From positions 372,001-436,000 of the forward strand of contig CAVWBT010000001.1 in the NCBI GenBank assembly GCA_963753285.1: a stretch of DNA of 64,000 bases, given 5' to 3'. The DNA is from JAHEDH01 sp963753285 (GTDB lineage: Bacteria > Actinomycetota > Acidimicrobiia > Spongiisociales > ZC4RG35). Every line of letters begins with the position of its first letter. Position 1 is the stretch's first letter. Shown here one piece after another: positions 42,383 to 53,261 of this stretch. The notes beneath the pieces were generated by a model. The model made no database searches, was not told where the DNA came from, and saw only the letters and a program-made list of their open reading frames with translations. The position numbers were made by a program, and so were the translations under genes.

Positions 42383-42811
42383 ATGCCACTCTCGATGAGC
42401 CGGCGGATGAAGGCAGACCGTCGAGGCGTGTTGTCCGCACTTTGGGCCTTTGTGTTGTTCAACATGCTGTTCCGCGACATCCATGAGCTCCTCCGGCCCG
42501 GCGCGATCGAAGAGTTCATGTCTGCGACGGTGTCGGAGGCGACGTTGCTCGCGTCCGGGGTCGCGCTCTCGACCTTGATCTCGATGGTCGTGCTCAGTCG
42601 GGTGCTCCCGCACCGGGCAAATCGCTGGGCAAACCTCGGCGTCGCCGTTCTCGCCCTGGGGTCCATGCTCGCGCTTCCACCGAACGACCTCGACGATGCC
42701 TGGTTCCTCGGCGTGGAGATCGTGGGATTGGCGGCGATCATGTGGCTCGCATCGACCTGGCGGGCGGAGGCGGCGGTCACGACCGAGCCTGAGCGAGCGT
42801 CGACGGCTTGA
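42383..42811 (+). CDS. DUF6326-like four-span membrane protein
   Basis: A 142-residue membrane protein with four hydrophobic segments. The opening VLSALWAFVLFNMLFRDIHELLRPGAIEEFM resembles actinobacterial DUF6326 proteins, often found near TetR regulators; function is unknown. The ATG at 42383 is preceded by a consensus AGGAGG at 7 bases. An operator-like dyad lies in the promoter. Family assignment is from memory of the N-terminal pattern and is moderate. Confidence 0.75.
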   Translation: MPLSMSRRMKADRRGVLSALWAFVLFNMLFRDIHELLRPGAIEEFMSATVSEATLLASGVALSTLISMVVLSRVLPHRANRWANLGVAVLALGSMLALPPNDLDDAWFLGVEIVGLAAIMWLASTWRAEAAVTTEPERASTA

Positions 42812-43043
42812 CCTGGTTCGCACCCGGCGATCGAAGCAGCTGGACAGCGGTACCGAGGATGGCAAGCGCACCTGAAGCGGAGGGACGCCGCTCTCCCTCG
42901 ACGACCGACTCGTGATCGCTCCAACGCCCGACTGCTACGACGGCGCTGTGTGGGGGGCGGTGCCGATGCCACCGCAACCGACTGCGCGTCGAGCTGTATT
43001 TCGGGAGATGCAGACAAGCCCTGTCGGCAGATAGGGTGACGCC

Positions 43044-44480
<1,437 letters not shown>

Positions 44481-44553
44481 CGCACTGAGGCGAACCCAGG
44501 GTTCCACGCGCCATCTGGTGTCGATCTCAGGTCAAGGTTCGGACTGCGACGGG

Positions 44554-45472
44554 TCAGAGCTCACATCGGAGCATGCGCCTGACAGTGTCGACTACACGAT
44601 CGGGACGCTCGGTCACATCAGCCCAGGTGAACCTCACCACCCGCCAACCGTGCTCCAGGGCCGACCGATCCCTTCGACGATCCACCTCGAACGCGTCCCG
44701 CTGTCCGTGGTACCTGATCGAATCCCATTCGATGGCGAGCTTGTGGGTGGGGAATGCATCATCGAAGCGGCGCCTCTTCGCCCATGGGATCGGGAATTCG
44801 CTTCTGAACCCACAGGCACAGCTGGCTCGCCTGAGGAGCGCCCGTCCCCTCCGTTCAAGTGGCGACTCACCCGTGGATCGCTGATCCCCGGTGTCCAGAC
44901 TCTCGAGTAGCTCGCGCATGCGTGCAGTACCCGGCTTGCCGCGCCGGCCGATATCTGCGACCACCCGTTCCAATGCGCCGAGCTGGAGACGGCCGTCCCG
45001 GGCCAGTTCGACGGCCATCCATGCGAGCTGCCCAACACCCGTCGTTGAAGCGAGGTCGAAGAGGGTTCTCTCGGGTGTCGTGACGCGGCAACTTGTCTAC
45101 CAGCGTGATGTGGCCGTCCAGCAGATCGTGACATCGGTGTACGAACACGCCTGGAAGTGTGTGCGTCGTGCGCGAGTGCACCGACACCGCGGGAACATCT
45201 GGCTGCGTGTCGGTGAGCCGGTGGATGAATGCTGCGGATCCATGGGAGACGACCGCGTCCGGAAGAAGCACTGTGGCGGCGCGGAGGTGGTGGTCCTCGC
45301 CGGATGCCGGAATGAGCCGGTAGCCCAGGTCGCCGATCCGATCCCACCAGCCACTGGAGAGTCGATGCGTGATCTGGCGGCTTGTGAACCCAAGGTCGAG
45401 CGCTTGCTGCCGCGTCACGACGCCGCCCTGGTTGGCCGCGACGTCGATGGCCTGCTTGTCGATGTGCACCAT
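44554..45472 (-). pseudogene. AbiEi-like/DUF559 endonuclease-domain gene with a frameshift
   Basis: The 5' part (45472 to about 45090) begins VVTRQQALDLGFTSRQITHRL, a winged-helix N-terminus as in AbiEi antitoxin-like proteins. The 3' part in the shifted frame reads VTTPERTLFDLASTTGVG and continues into a PD-(D/E)XK/Vsr-type nuclease region (FDDAFPTHKLAIEWDSIRYH, GWRVVRFTWADV). Joined, it is about 305 residues, the usual length of these abundant actinobacterial proteins. The break is a one-base change near 45088. Whether it works in DNA defence or repair is unknown. Confidence 0.75.
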
Positions 45473-45571
45473 TGACCCAAGGTGCCGAATACGGTCGCAT
45501 TGTGGAAGACCCTCGTGAACCGCGACCTGAGTTATACATCAGATGTCGTCACGAACCCTGGGTTCGCCGAC

Positions 45572-46726
45572 TCAGTCCCAGATGTCGGAGGAGGAGAGGC
45601 CGAGGAAGAAGAGGATGGCGTCGAGATAGGGGACCGAGACTGCGGTGTCGGCTGCTTCCTGCACGATCGGCTTGGCGTTGAAGGCGATCCCGAGTCCGGC
45701 AGCGGCCAACATGTCGAGATCGTTCGCTCCATCCCCAACGGCGACGGTCTGTTCGAGCGGGATGCGCTCGGCCGAAGCCACGATCCGCAGCACGTCGGCC
45801 TTGCGCTCTCGATCGATGACATCGCCGACGACCTCACCCGTGAGCACCCCATCGACGATCTCCAACTCGTTGGCGAAGGCATGATCGAGGCCGAGTTGGG
45901 TCTTCAGGTGGTCGGTGAAGACCGTGAAACCGCCCGACACGATTCCGACCTTCATGCCGATCCGTTTGAGGGTCGCGATGAACGTCCGGGCGCCTGGCGT
46001 GAGCCGCATCCTGTCTCGAGCGGCGGCGATCGCAGATTCGTCGAGTCCGGCCAGGGTGCGGACCCGTTCGCGCAGAGATGTCTCGAAGTCGATCTCGCCC
46101 GCCATCGCGGAGGCGGTGATCGCTTTGACCTCGTCGGCTGTGCCCGCCGCTTCGGCGAGGAGTTCGATCATCTCGTCCTGAATCAGCGTCGAGTCGACGT
46201 CGAGCATCACGAGGCGCTTCGATCTTCGATTGATCCCCTCGGCCTGAACCGCGAGATCCACCTGCTCGGCTCTGGCGACCTCCACCAGAGACGCCCGCAT
46301 TTCGTTCAGGTCACCGTCGGTGACCGCCAACTCGTAGCTCGTGACCGGCTTGCGAGAGAGGCGCACGATCCGGTCGATGTTGCCACCTGCCTCGGCGATC
46401 GCGTGTGCCACTGCGCCGAACGCCGCAGGGCCGATGGAGTCACCGATGAGCGTCACCACCGAACGGGACAACACTTCGGCGGGCTCGTCTTCCACGACAT
46501 CGAACTCGACGGAGAGACCGTTCTCCCACCCGTAGAACAACAGGTCCTTCACGGTCGCTTGTCCCTCCACCACCGAGATGAGCACATCGAGCGAGAGCCG
46601 TCCCCGAACCAGCACCTGTTCAACATCGTGGATGTTGGCGTCGTCTCGCGCCAACACGGACATCAGCCCGGCGGTGATTCCGGGTCTGTCACGCCCCGAA
46701 ACGCGTACGAGAATCGTCGAATCCAT
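45572..46726 (-). CDS. serB: Phosphoserine phosphatase SerB with ACT domains
   Basis: A 384-residue HAD-family enzyme that dephosphorylates O-phosphoserine to serine. Residues 1-80 are an ACT domain (TILVRVSGRDRPGITAGLMSVL) and a second ACT-like region follows. The HAD motifs are RLVMLDVDSTLIQDE (nucleophile Asp), KVGIVSGGFTVF and VGDGANDLDMLAAAGLGIAF. Phosphoserine is also the likely acceptor for CysM in this organism, so SerB and CysM would share a substrate. It is divergent from pepN. Confidence 0.95.
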   Translation of the reverse strand: MDSTILVRVSGRDRPGITAGLMSVLARDDANIHDVEQVLVRGRLSLDVLISVVEGQATVKDLLFYGWENGLSVEFDVVEDEPAEVLSRSVVTLIGDSIGPAAFGAVAHAIAEAGGNIDRIVRLSRKPVTSYELAVTDGDLNEMRASLVEVARAEQVDLAVQAEGINRRSKRLVMLDVDSTLIQDEMIELLAEAAGTADEVKAITASAMAGEIDFETSLRERVRTLAGLDESAIAAARDRMRLTPGARTFIATLKRIGMKVGIVSGGFTVFTDHLKTQLGLDHAFANELEIVDGVLTGEVVGDVIDRERKADVLRIVASAERIPLEQTVAVGDGANDLDMLAAAGLGIAFNAKPIVQEAADTAVSVPYLDAILFFLGLSSSDIWD

Positions 46727-46804
46727 CCCGGAGAGGTTACGCCGAGACGCCGGGGCCGAAACTCACTTGGGGCCGCTCGCCGGTGTCCCGTACGATGTCC
46801 GGCG

Positions 46805-49378
46805 ATGACCATCACGACTGAGAGCGCAGACACCCAGAACCCCCACCGACTCCCCCGGTCGGTCGTCCCCTCGAGGTACGAGATCGAACTTGCCCCCGAC
46901 CTCGAGACCTTCACCTTCACGGGACGTGAGACGATCACGGTCGAGATCGTCGAGCCCGTGTCTGACTTCGTGCTCAATGCGATCGAGATCGAGATCGAGT
47001 CCGCGGTATTGACGGTGGGCGATACCGCCCACAGTGCGTCCGTCTCGTATGAAGAGGAGATGCAGCGCGCAACGCTGAGCTTCGACGAAACGCTCCCGGC
47101 GGGTCCCGGCAGGTTGGAGATCGTCTTCCGCGGCATTCTCAACGACCAACTGCACGGCTTCTATCGGTCGACGTTCACCGACCTGGAGGGGACCGCTCAG
47201 GTGATCGCCACGACGCAGTTCGAAGCCACCGATGCCCGCAGGGCGTTTCCGTGTTGGGACGAGCCCGATTTCAAGGCGGTCTTCTCGGTGACGCTCGTGG
47301 TGCCGGAGGATCTGTTCGCCGTGTCGAACACCTCGGAGATCTCGAGGGAGCCTGCCGGCGACGGACGGGTGCGGATCGCCTACGCCGACACGATCAAGAT
47401 GTCGACGTACCTCGTAGCCTTCGTCGTCGGGCCCTTCGAGTCGACCGACACCGTCGACGTCGACGGTGTCCCGCTTCGCATCATCGCTCCCCGCGGGAAG
47501 GGTCACCTGACCCAATTCGCGCTCGAGTGTGGCGCCTTCTGCCTGCGATACCTCCGTGACTACTACGGGATTCCCTACCCCGGCGACAAGGTCGACATGA
47601 TCGCCATCCCCGACTTCGCGTTCGGGGCGATGGAGAACCTGGGTGCGATCACGTATCGGGAAACGGCGCTGCTCGTCGACCCGAGTCAGGCCTCACAGGC
47701 AGAGCTCGTGAGGATCCTCGACGTCATCGCCCACGAGCTGGCCCACATGTGGTTCGGTGACCTGGTCACGATGAAGTGGTGGGATGGGATCTGGCTCAAC
47801 GAGGCATTCGCGACCTTCATGGAGATGAAGGCCACCGACGCCATGCGGCCCGAGTGGAAGCGGTGGCTGGCGTTCGGCGCCACCGAGCGCCCGTGGGCAT
47901 ACGGGACCGACTCCCTGGCGTCGAGCCGACCGGTCGAGTTCGAGGTGATGTCCCCGGACGAGGCGAACGAGATGTTCGATGCGCTCACCTACGGGAAGGG
48001 CTCCTCGGTGCTCCGGATGATCGAGCAGTATCTCGGCGAGGAGGTCTTCCGCAACGGTGTCGGTTCCTACCTCCGCACCCATTCCTACTCCAACACCGTC
48101 ACTTCCGACCTGTGGCACGGGCTCGACACCGCATCGGGCTTGGATGTCGGGGCGATCATGGACACCTGGATCCTCCAGCCCGGATTCCCCCAGGTCGAAG
48201 TCTCACGGACCGCCGACGGACTCAGGCTGCAGCAGCGCCGCTACCTCACGATCCCCGACGAATCGGACACGACGCTCTGGAAGATCCCGATCGTTCTCCG
48301 GGGTAGCGCTTCGGGCGCCCCGTTCGAGCACCGGCTCGTCCTCGACACCTACTCGACCGAGCTCCCGCTCGACGGGGAGGTCGACTGGGTGGTGGCGAAC
48401 GCAGGGGGACACGGCTTCTACCGGGTCGACTACGTGGGTGATCTCTTCGAGGCTTGCGTGAGCAATCTGACCGAGCTCGAGGCGCTGGAGCGGTTCTGTC
48501 TGATCGACGATGCCTGGGCGTTCGTCGAGTCCGGCCAGCGGTCCGCCGCCGACTGGATCGCCCTCGCTTCCTCCTATCGAGAGGAGCAGGAGCAGGCGAT
48601 CTGGAATGCCGTCCTCGCCGGGATGGCAGGGATCCGCCACCACATCGTCAGCGACGAGGATCTGCCCGAGTTCCGTCGGATCGCGTTCGACCTGTTCGAA
48701 TCGAGCGCACAGCGGTTGGGCTGGGATCCGAATGACGACGATTCCGACCTGACTCGCAGACTGCGGGGGTCGATCATCGGAGCGATGGGGCGTCTCGCCG
48801 ACGACCCGGACACGATCGAACGATCCACGGAGTTGGCTGAGCGCTGGATCGAGGATCCCGGATCGGTCGATCCGGACGTTGGACAGGCGTCAGTCTTCAC
48901 AATGGCTGCACACGGAGACCTGAGCACGCTCGAGCGGATCATGAAGGCCTACGACGATGCTTCGACGCCTCAGATCCGGCTTCGACTGCTCCAGGCCGTC
49001 ACGTTCCTCGACTCCAATGAAACCGTCGACGCAACGTTGGATGCGGTTCGATCGGGCCATATCAAGAGCCAGGATGCCTCCTGGGTAGTGGCGCGTTTGT
49101 TCGGCGGCCGCGATTCCGGCCGGCATGCCTGGCAGGAGGTTCGCAAGAACTGGGACGAGGTCACTGCAGCGATGCCGACGATGACACTCAGGCGTCTGAT
49201 GGAAGGCCTTCCGGGCCTGTCGCACGCCGACATCGCCCAGGACGTGGAGGCCTTCTTCGCCGAACGGTCACTCCCCGTCGTCGAGAAGACCGCCAAGCAG
49301 AACATCGAGCGCCTGCGGGCGAACGTCCTGATGCGGGAGCGAGAAGCCGGACGCTTCTCCGACCACCAGTCCGGCTGA
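46805..49378 (+). CDS. pepN: Aminopeptidase N (M1 family)
   Basis: An 857-residue zinc exopeptidase removing N-terminal residues from peptides. The exopeptidase motif is FGAMENLGAITYRE, the zinc site HELAHMWFGDLVTMKWWDGIWLNEAF with His, His and the distal Glu. The C-terminal ERAP1-like helical domain is complete (ERFCLIDDAWAFVESGQ onward). ATG 46805 starts just before the typical N-terminal beta domain; the frame is open further upstream but is antisense to serB there. Confidence 0.95.
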   Translation: MTITTESADTQNPHRLPRSVVPSRYEIELAPDLETFTFTGRETITVEIVEPVSDFVLNAIEIEIESAVLTVGDTAHSASVSYEEEMQRATLSFDETLPAGPGRLEIVFRGILNDQLHGFYRSTFTDLEGTAQVIATTQFEATDARRAFPCWDEPDFKAVFSVTLVVPEDLFAVSNTSEISREPAGDGRVRIAYADTIKMSTYLVAFVVGPFESTDTVDVDGVPLRIIAPRGKGHLTQFALECGAFCLRYLRDYYGIPYPGDKVDMIAIPDFAFGAMENLGAITYRETALLVDPSQASQAELVRILDVIAHELAHMWFGDLVTMKWWDGIWLNEAFATFMEMKATDAMRPEWKRWLAFGATERPWAYGTDSLASSRPVEFEVMSPDEANEMFDALTYGKGSSVLRMIEQYLGEEVFRNGVGSYLRTHSYSNTVTSDLWHGLDTASGLDVGAIMDTWILQPGFPQVEVSRTADGLRLQQRRYLTIPDESDTTLWKIPIVLRGSASGAPFEHRLVLDTYSTELPLDGEVDWVVANAGGHGFYRVDYVGDLFEACVSNLTELEALERFCLIDDAWAFVESGQRSAADWIALASSYREEQEQAIWNAVLAGMAGIRHHIVSDEDLPEFRRIAFDLFESSAQRLGWDPNDDDSDLTRRLRGSIIGAMGRLADDPDTIERSTELAERWIEDPGSVDPDVGQASVFTMAAHGDLSTLERIMKAYDDASTPQIRLRLLQAVTFLDSNETVDATLDAVRSGHIKSQDASWVVARLFGGRDSGRHAWQEVRKNWDEVTAAMPTMTLRRLMEGLPGLSHADIAQDVEAFFAERSLPVVEKTAKQNIERLRANVLMREREAGRFSDHQSG

Positions 49379-49400
49379 CGCCGGCCGGCGGCGCCAATCT

Positions 49401-49461
49401 GGGCGCCTCGTCTCGAGACCTGAGACAACGAGGCGCCCGGCCGATCGGCCGGGCGCCTCGT
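49401..49461. terminator. Triple-arm bidirectional terminator between pepN and rplL
   Basis: GGGCGCCTCGT occurs at 49401-49411 and 49451-49461, and its complement at 49428-49438. The middle arm can pair with either neighbour; with the right arm it makes a perfect 34-bp palindrome (49428-49461). It separates the convergent ends of pepN and rplL, and the two alternative hairpins could serve the two directions. Confidence 0.8.
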
Positions 49462-49484
49462 CTGCATTGAACAAGCTCAGCTGG

Positions 49485-49868
49485 CTACTTGAGCTCGATG
49501 GTGGCTCCGACGGCCTCGAGCGTCTCCTTGGCCTTCTCGGCGGTGTCCTTGTCGACTCCCTCGAGGATTGCCTTCGGGGCACTGTCGACCAGATCCTTGG
49601 CCTCTTTGAGTCCGAGGCTGGTGAGCCCGCGGACTTCCTTGATGACCTTGATCTTCTCGGCACCGGCCGAGGTGAGCATGACATCGAACTCGTCCTGCTC
49701 CTCCTCGACGGGAGCAGCAGCAGCTGCACCCGGTGCCGCGGCGACTGCCATTGGTGCGGCCGCGGTCACGTCGAACTTCTCCTCGAACGCGTCGAGGAAG
49801 TCCTTCAGCTCGAGCACTGTCATCTCTTCGAAGACCGACAGCAGGTCTTCCGTCGTCATCTTTGCCAT
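49485..49868 (-). CDS. rplL: 50S ribosomal protein L7/L12
   Basis: A 127-residue stalk protein that recruits translation factors. The N-terminal dimer part is TTEDLLSVFEEMTVLELKDFLDAFEEKF, an Ala-rich hinge follows, and the C-terminal domain has IKVIKEVRGLTSLGLKEAKDLVDSAPK. ATG 49868 is chosen over ATG 49874 because GAGGAGG lies 7 bases before the former but only 1 base before the latter. It follows rplJ, whose stop lies just inside this ribosome site. Confidence 0.97.
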   Translation of the reverse strand: MAKMTTEDLLSVFEEMTVLELKDFLDAFEEKFDVTAAAPMAVAAAPGAAAAAPVEEEQDEFDVMLTSAGAEKIKVIKEVRGLTSLGLKEAKDLVDSAPKAILEGVDKDTAEKAKETLEAVGATIELK

Positions 49869-49870
49869 TG

Positions 49871-50458
49871 TCATTCCTCCTCGGCCGCAGCGGCCGGTGC
49901 TTCATCGGCGGCGTCGGGCGCAGCGGCGCCGACGAACTCGCCAGATTCCTTCTTGTCGAGCAGTTGCGAGAACACGCTTGCAGCGTTCCTGTTGAACGAC
50001 GCAAACATGCCGGCCGCCTTGAACAGCGGTGCCTTCGCCCCGCCGGCGATCTTCGCCAGCAGGACTTCACGGGGTTCGATCTCAGCGAGCTTGGAGACCT
50101 GCTCTGGTAGCAGAATGTCCCCTGCCATGATGCCTGCCTTGAGGACGAGCTTGTCGTTCTCCTTGGAGGCATCCTTCAGGGCCTTCGCGGTGGCGACGGC
50201 GTCGTCGTGCGCGAAGGTCAAAGCCGTTGGGCCGACGAGATGCTCTGAGATCCCTTCGATCCCGAGTTCGTCGGCTGCCCGCTTGGCGAGCGTCATCTTC
50301 ACGACCTTGTAGTCGGCTCCCGTTGCACGTAGAGCTCTCCGCAGGGTCTGAAGCTGAGACACGGTGAGGCCGCGAAATTCGGTCAGATAGACGGCGCGGG
50401 CGCCCTCGATCTGCTCCTTGATTTCGGCAACTGCCTGAACCTTCTCAGGTCTCGGCAT
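49871..50458 (-). CDS. rplJ: 50S ribosomal protein L10
   Basis: A 195-residue base of the L7/L12 stalk. PRPEKVQAVAEIKEQIEGAR, YLTEFRGLTVSQLQTLRRALR and the C-terminal stalk-binding helix are present. The end is an Ala/Pro/Glu-rich tail, longer than in E. coli but common in actinobacteria. GGAG is 6 bases before ATG. It is expected to repress its own operon by binding the leader described next. Confidence 0.97.
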   Translation of the reverse strand: MPRPEKVQAVAEIKEQIEGARAVYLTEFRGLTVSQLQTLRRALRATGADYKVVKMTLAKRAADELGIEGISEHLVGPTALTFAHDDAVATAKALKDASKENDKLVLKAGIMAGDILLPEQVSKLAEIEPREVLLAKIAGGAKAPLFKAAGMFASFNRNAASVFSQLLDKKESGEFVGAAAPDAADEAPAAAAEEE

Positions 50459-50486
50459 TCTCGGCTCCTTCTTCTAATTGAACAAA

Positions 50487-50524
50487 CCTCCCTCGGCACA
50501 CGACCAGGGAGGCTCTCGAGAGCC
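50487..50524 (-). promoter_or_regulatory. Stem-loops in the rplJ leader (L10-leader-like)
   Basis: CCTCCCT (50487-50493) pairs with AGGGAGG (50506-50512), overlapping the palindrome GGCTCTCGAGAGCC (50511-50524). They lie 29-66 bases upstream of rplJ, where the autoregulatory L10 binding site is usually found. Overlap of the two stems suggests alternative folds. Confidence 0.55.
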
Positions 50525-50941
50525 GACCTGCGTTGGTGGGAACACCCATTATGCGAAGCGCCAACGGTCTTGGGCCGAGGAATGAATTGTGGCCGTCACG
50601 ATACGCCTCGCCGTGTCCCGAGGCAAAACGCGACCTCGGTACTGTCGGCGATCAGCCATCGAGTCGGGGACAGCCGATGGCCGAGAGCCGACGGCACCGC
50701 TCGCGAGAGAAGCCGCAGCTGACAAGATATTCCTGTACACGCGCACTGGTTTGCGCGATGGTGTTTCGAGGTCAGGGGATCTCCGAACGACAACCTGGGC
50801 ACTTCAGACCAAGCCCACGATTCCCGGGCCCGGACCGTGCGGTACGGGACATGCGGTGATCGCCACCGCCAACCCGTCGACAACCTGGCACACGTCGCCA
50901 CCGCCGGCCTGAACCGTGGACTCGGAGATCCCCTATTCGTA
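50525..50941 (-). other. Non-coding spacer between rplA and the rplJ leader
   Basis: About 420 bp without a supported ORF, larger than usual for rplA-rplJ. It probably contains the rplJL promoter, but no clear -35/-10 pair could be fixed. GC content and short repeats (several GGCCCGGG-like palindromes) give no further feature. Confidence 0.5.
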
Positions 50942-50978
50942 GAGAAGGCCCCGGAGTCTCGAACTCCGGGGCCTTCTC
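50942..50978 (-). terminator. Terminator after rplA
   Basis: A 16-bp perfect stem (GAGAAGGCCCCGGAGT and its complement, allowing the last pairs) with a 5-base loop lies 27 bases downstream of rplA, separating rplKA from rplJL. Confidence 0.85.
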
Positions 50979-51004
50979 AGTTCATCGAGGTGTGCGAGTT
51001 CGGT

Positions 51005-51721
51005 TCAGATGGCCTTCTCGGCGGCATCGACGAGACGTGCCGTGTCGACCCGAACGCCGGGACCCATCGTCGAGGACATCGAGACGCCCTTGATGAACCG
51101 ACCCTTGGCGGCCGCCGGCCGGGCCCGAACGATCTCGGCACCGAGCGCAATCAGGTTCTCCTGGAGTGCCTCGGGATCGAAGGACGCCTTGCCGATCGGC
51201 ACATGAACATTGCCGTAACGATCATTGCGATACTCGAGCTTCCCGGCTTTGAACTCGGAGACGGCCTTCCCCACGTCCGGAGTGACCGTGCCGGCCTTCG
51301 GATTGGGCATGAGGCCTCGAGGGCCGAGCACTCGTCCGAGCTTGCCGACCTCCGCCATCATGTCGGGGGTTGCGATCATCAGATCGAAGTCGAGTGCGCG
51401 CCCACCGGCGATCTCCTCGGCCAACTCCTTGCCGCCGACGAGATCGGCACCGGCCTCGGTCGCCTCGGCGTGTTTGTCGGCGGGGGCGATCACGGCGACC
51501 CGGACCTCTTGTCCGGTCCCGTTGGGGAGGGCGACGGTGCCGCGGACCAACTGATCGGCCTTGCGTGCATCGATGTTCAGCTTGAAGACGACGTCGATCG
51601 TCTCATCGAACTTGGTGGTTGCGAAGCTCTTGACCAATCCGACCGCCTGATCTGGCGGATACTCGGCGAGTCGGTCGTAGCTGCGTGCGGCATTCGCATA
51701 CCGCTTTCCCTTGCGTGCCAT
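51005..51721 (-). CDS. rplA: 50S ribosomal protein L1
   Basis: A 238-residue protein of the L1 stalk, controlling E-site tRNA release. KRYANAARSYDRLAEYPPDQAVGLVKSFA, ADLVGGKELAEEI, GRVLGPRGLMPNPKAGTV (the hallmark) and MSSTMGPGVRVDTARL are present. AAGGAAG precedes ATG 51721; the longer upstream frame is discarded. It follows rplK in the usual order. Confidence 0.97.
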   Translation of the reverse strand: MARKGKRYANAARSYDRLAEYPPDQAVGLVKSFATTKFDETIDVVFKLNIDARKADQLVRGTVALPNGTGQEVRVAVIAPADKHAEATEAGADLVGGKELAEEIAGGRALDFDLMIATPDMMAEVGKLGRVLGPRGLMPNPKAGTVTPDVGKAVSEFKAGKLEYRNDRYGNVHVPIGKASFDPEALQENLIALGAEIVRARPAAAKGRFIKGVSMSSTMGPGVRVDTARLVDAAEKAI

Positions 51722-51806
51722 GTCGTCTTCCTTCTGTGGTGCAAGCGGTGAATGGCTCACCTCCCACGTCGACCGGACGAGACGTCCGGGGGTATTCGTG
51801 TGGCTC

Positions 51807-52235
51807 TCAGCCCTCGACGAGCAGTCCCATCGAGCGGGCGGTGCCCTCGACGATCTTCATCGCGGCATCGAGATCGTTGGCGTTGAGATCCGGCATCTTG
51901 GTCTCGGCGATCTCCTTGACCTGCGCCCGAGTCACCTTGCCGACCTTCTCCTTGTTCGGCTCCGACGATCCCTTGTCCACCTTGGCGGCCTGGCGCAGCA
52001 GCGCAGCGGCGGGGGGCGTCTTGAGGATGAACGTGAAGCTGCGATCCTCGTAGATCGAGATCTCGGTCGGGATGATCTGGCCACGGCTGTTGGCAGTGGC
52101 GTCGTTGTATGCCTTGACGAAGTCCATCAGATTCACACCGTGCGGACCGAGGGCGGTACCCACGGGTGGCGCCGGTGTTGCCTGACCCGCAGGCAGCTGC
52201 ATCTTGACGACGGCAGCGAGCTTTCTCTTACCCAT
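51807..52235 (-). CDS. rplK: 50S ribosomal protein L11
   Basis: A 142-residue protein of the GTPase-associated centre. VVKMQLPAGQATPAPPVGTALGPHGVN is the N-terminal signature and the C-terminal domain ends with GTARSMGLLVEG. Translation is likely coupled to rplA 85 bp downstream. Confidence 0.97.
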   Translation of the reverse strand: MGKRKLAAVVKMQLPAGQATPAPPVGTALGPHGVNLMDFVKAYNDATANSRGQIIPTEISIYEDRSFTFILKTPPAAALLRQAAKVDKGSSEPNKEKVGKVTRAQVKEIAETKMPDLNANDLDAAMKIVEGTARSMGLLVEG

Positions 52236-52286
52236 TGTTGTGTATCTCCTGACGTGCGGCGGTGCGACGTGTCGCAGCGCCGTGTT

Positions 52287-52898
52287 CTATGCCTTCTGGA
52301 TGTCCCCGAACCCGAGGTCGACGGGGGTGTCACGGCCGAAGATGTCGACGAGGACGGTGACCTTCGACTGGTCGAGGTCCATATCTTCGATCTTTCCCGT
52401 GAAGTCCGCAAATGGGCCGGTCTGTACCCGGACGATCTCGCCGATCTCCCAGTCCGGACGGAACTGCGGCTTGGGCTTGGTTTCCTCTTCCTCCACTCCG
52501 AGGAACCGCTCGACTTCGCGACGAGAGAGGGGCGTCGGCGTGTTCGAGCCGCCAACGAAGCCGGTCACGCCGGGCGTGTTCCGCACGGTGAACCACGAGT
52601 CGTCGTCGAGGTTCATGCGAACCAGGATGTATCCGGGGAACACCTTCTTGGGGACGGTGACCTTCTTGCCGTTCTTGATCTCGACCACGTCGGTCATGGG
52701 GATGTGAACCTCGTAGATCCGATCCTCCATGTGCATCGACTTGATTCGGGTCTCGAGGTTGAGCTTCACTTTGTTCTCGTACCCCGAGTACGAGTGGATG
52801 ACATACCAGTCGCCGGGGAGGTCGTAGGGGCTCACCGGCTTTGGCGGTGCGGGAGCCTCTGCTTCCTCGAGGATGTCGACGTCTTCGGCCACGGTCAC
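52287..52898 (-). CDS. nusG: Transcription termination/antitermination protein NusG
   Basis: A 203-residue elongation factor linking RNA polymerase, Rho and the ribosome. The NGN domain has WYVIHSYSGYENKVKLNLETR and FPGYILVRMNLDDDSWFTVRNTPGVTGFVG; the C-terminal KOW domain has VRVQTGPFADFTGKIEDMDLDQSKVTVLVDIFGR. A short acidic/Pro extension precedes the NGN domain, as in other actinobacteria. It overlaps secE by 4 bases. Confidence 0.97.
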   Translation of the reverse strand: MTVAEDVDILEEAEAPAPPKPVSPYDLPGDWYVIHSYSGYENKVKLNLETRIKSMHMEDRIYEVHIPMTDVVEIKNGKKVTVPKKVFPGYILVRMNLDDDSWFTVRNTPGVTGFVGGSNTPTPLSRREVERFLGVEEEETKPKPQFRPDWEIGEIVRVQTGPFADFTGKIEDMDLDQSKVTVLVDIFGRDTPVDLGFGDIQKA

Positions 52899-53209
52899 AG
52901 TCCTCCGAGGACGATGAGCACAGCCTGCTTGAGGGCGACGTCGAGCCCGAAGATGAGAAGGGTCAGTGCGGCGCTGGTGATCACGGTGACGGCGGTGAAG
53001 GCCACCATCTGCTGCTGGGTGGGCCAGGACACCTTCTTCATCTCGAGACGAACGTCGTGAAGGAACGACGTCAGCCGCTTCCAGAGCGACTGGCGCTCGG
53101 AGGGCGCGGCGGAGACACGCGCGGTGGCCTGCTCCCGGCGCGAGGTTCCTTCTTGGCTCTTCTGTCGCCGCTCCTCACGTTCCATGAGTCGGCGCTGTTC
53201 TCGGTTCAT
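52895..53209 (-). CDS. secE: Preprotein translocase subunit SecE
   Basis: A 104-residue protein. A charged N-terminal half (REQRRLMEREERRQKSQEG) leads to the SecE core SFLHDVRLEMKKVSWPTQQQM and one membrane segment (VTVITSAALTLLIFGLDVAL). It clamps the SecY channel. ATG 53209, with GAGGAAG upstream, is preferred over the start at 53227. It directly follows tRNA-Trp, as in mycobacteria. Confidence 0.95.
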   Translation of the reverse strand: MNREQRRLMEREERRQKSQEGTSRREQATARVSAAPSERQSLWKRLTSFLHDVRLEMKKVSWPTQQQMVAFTAVTVITSAALTLLIFGLDVALKQAVLIVLGGL

Positions 53210-53261
53210 GACCTGACTTCCTCGCACTGAGCGAATCGAAATCTCTGTGACAAATGACCCG

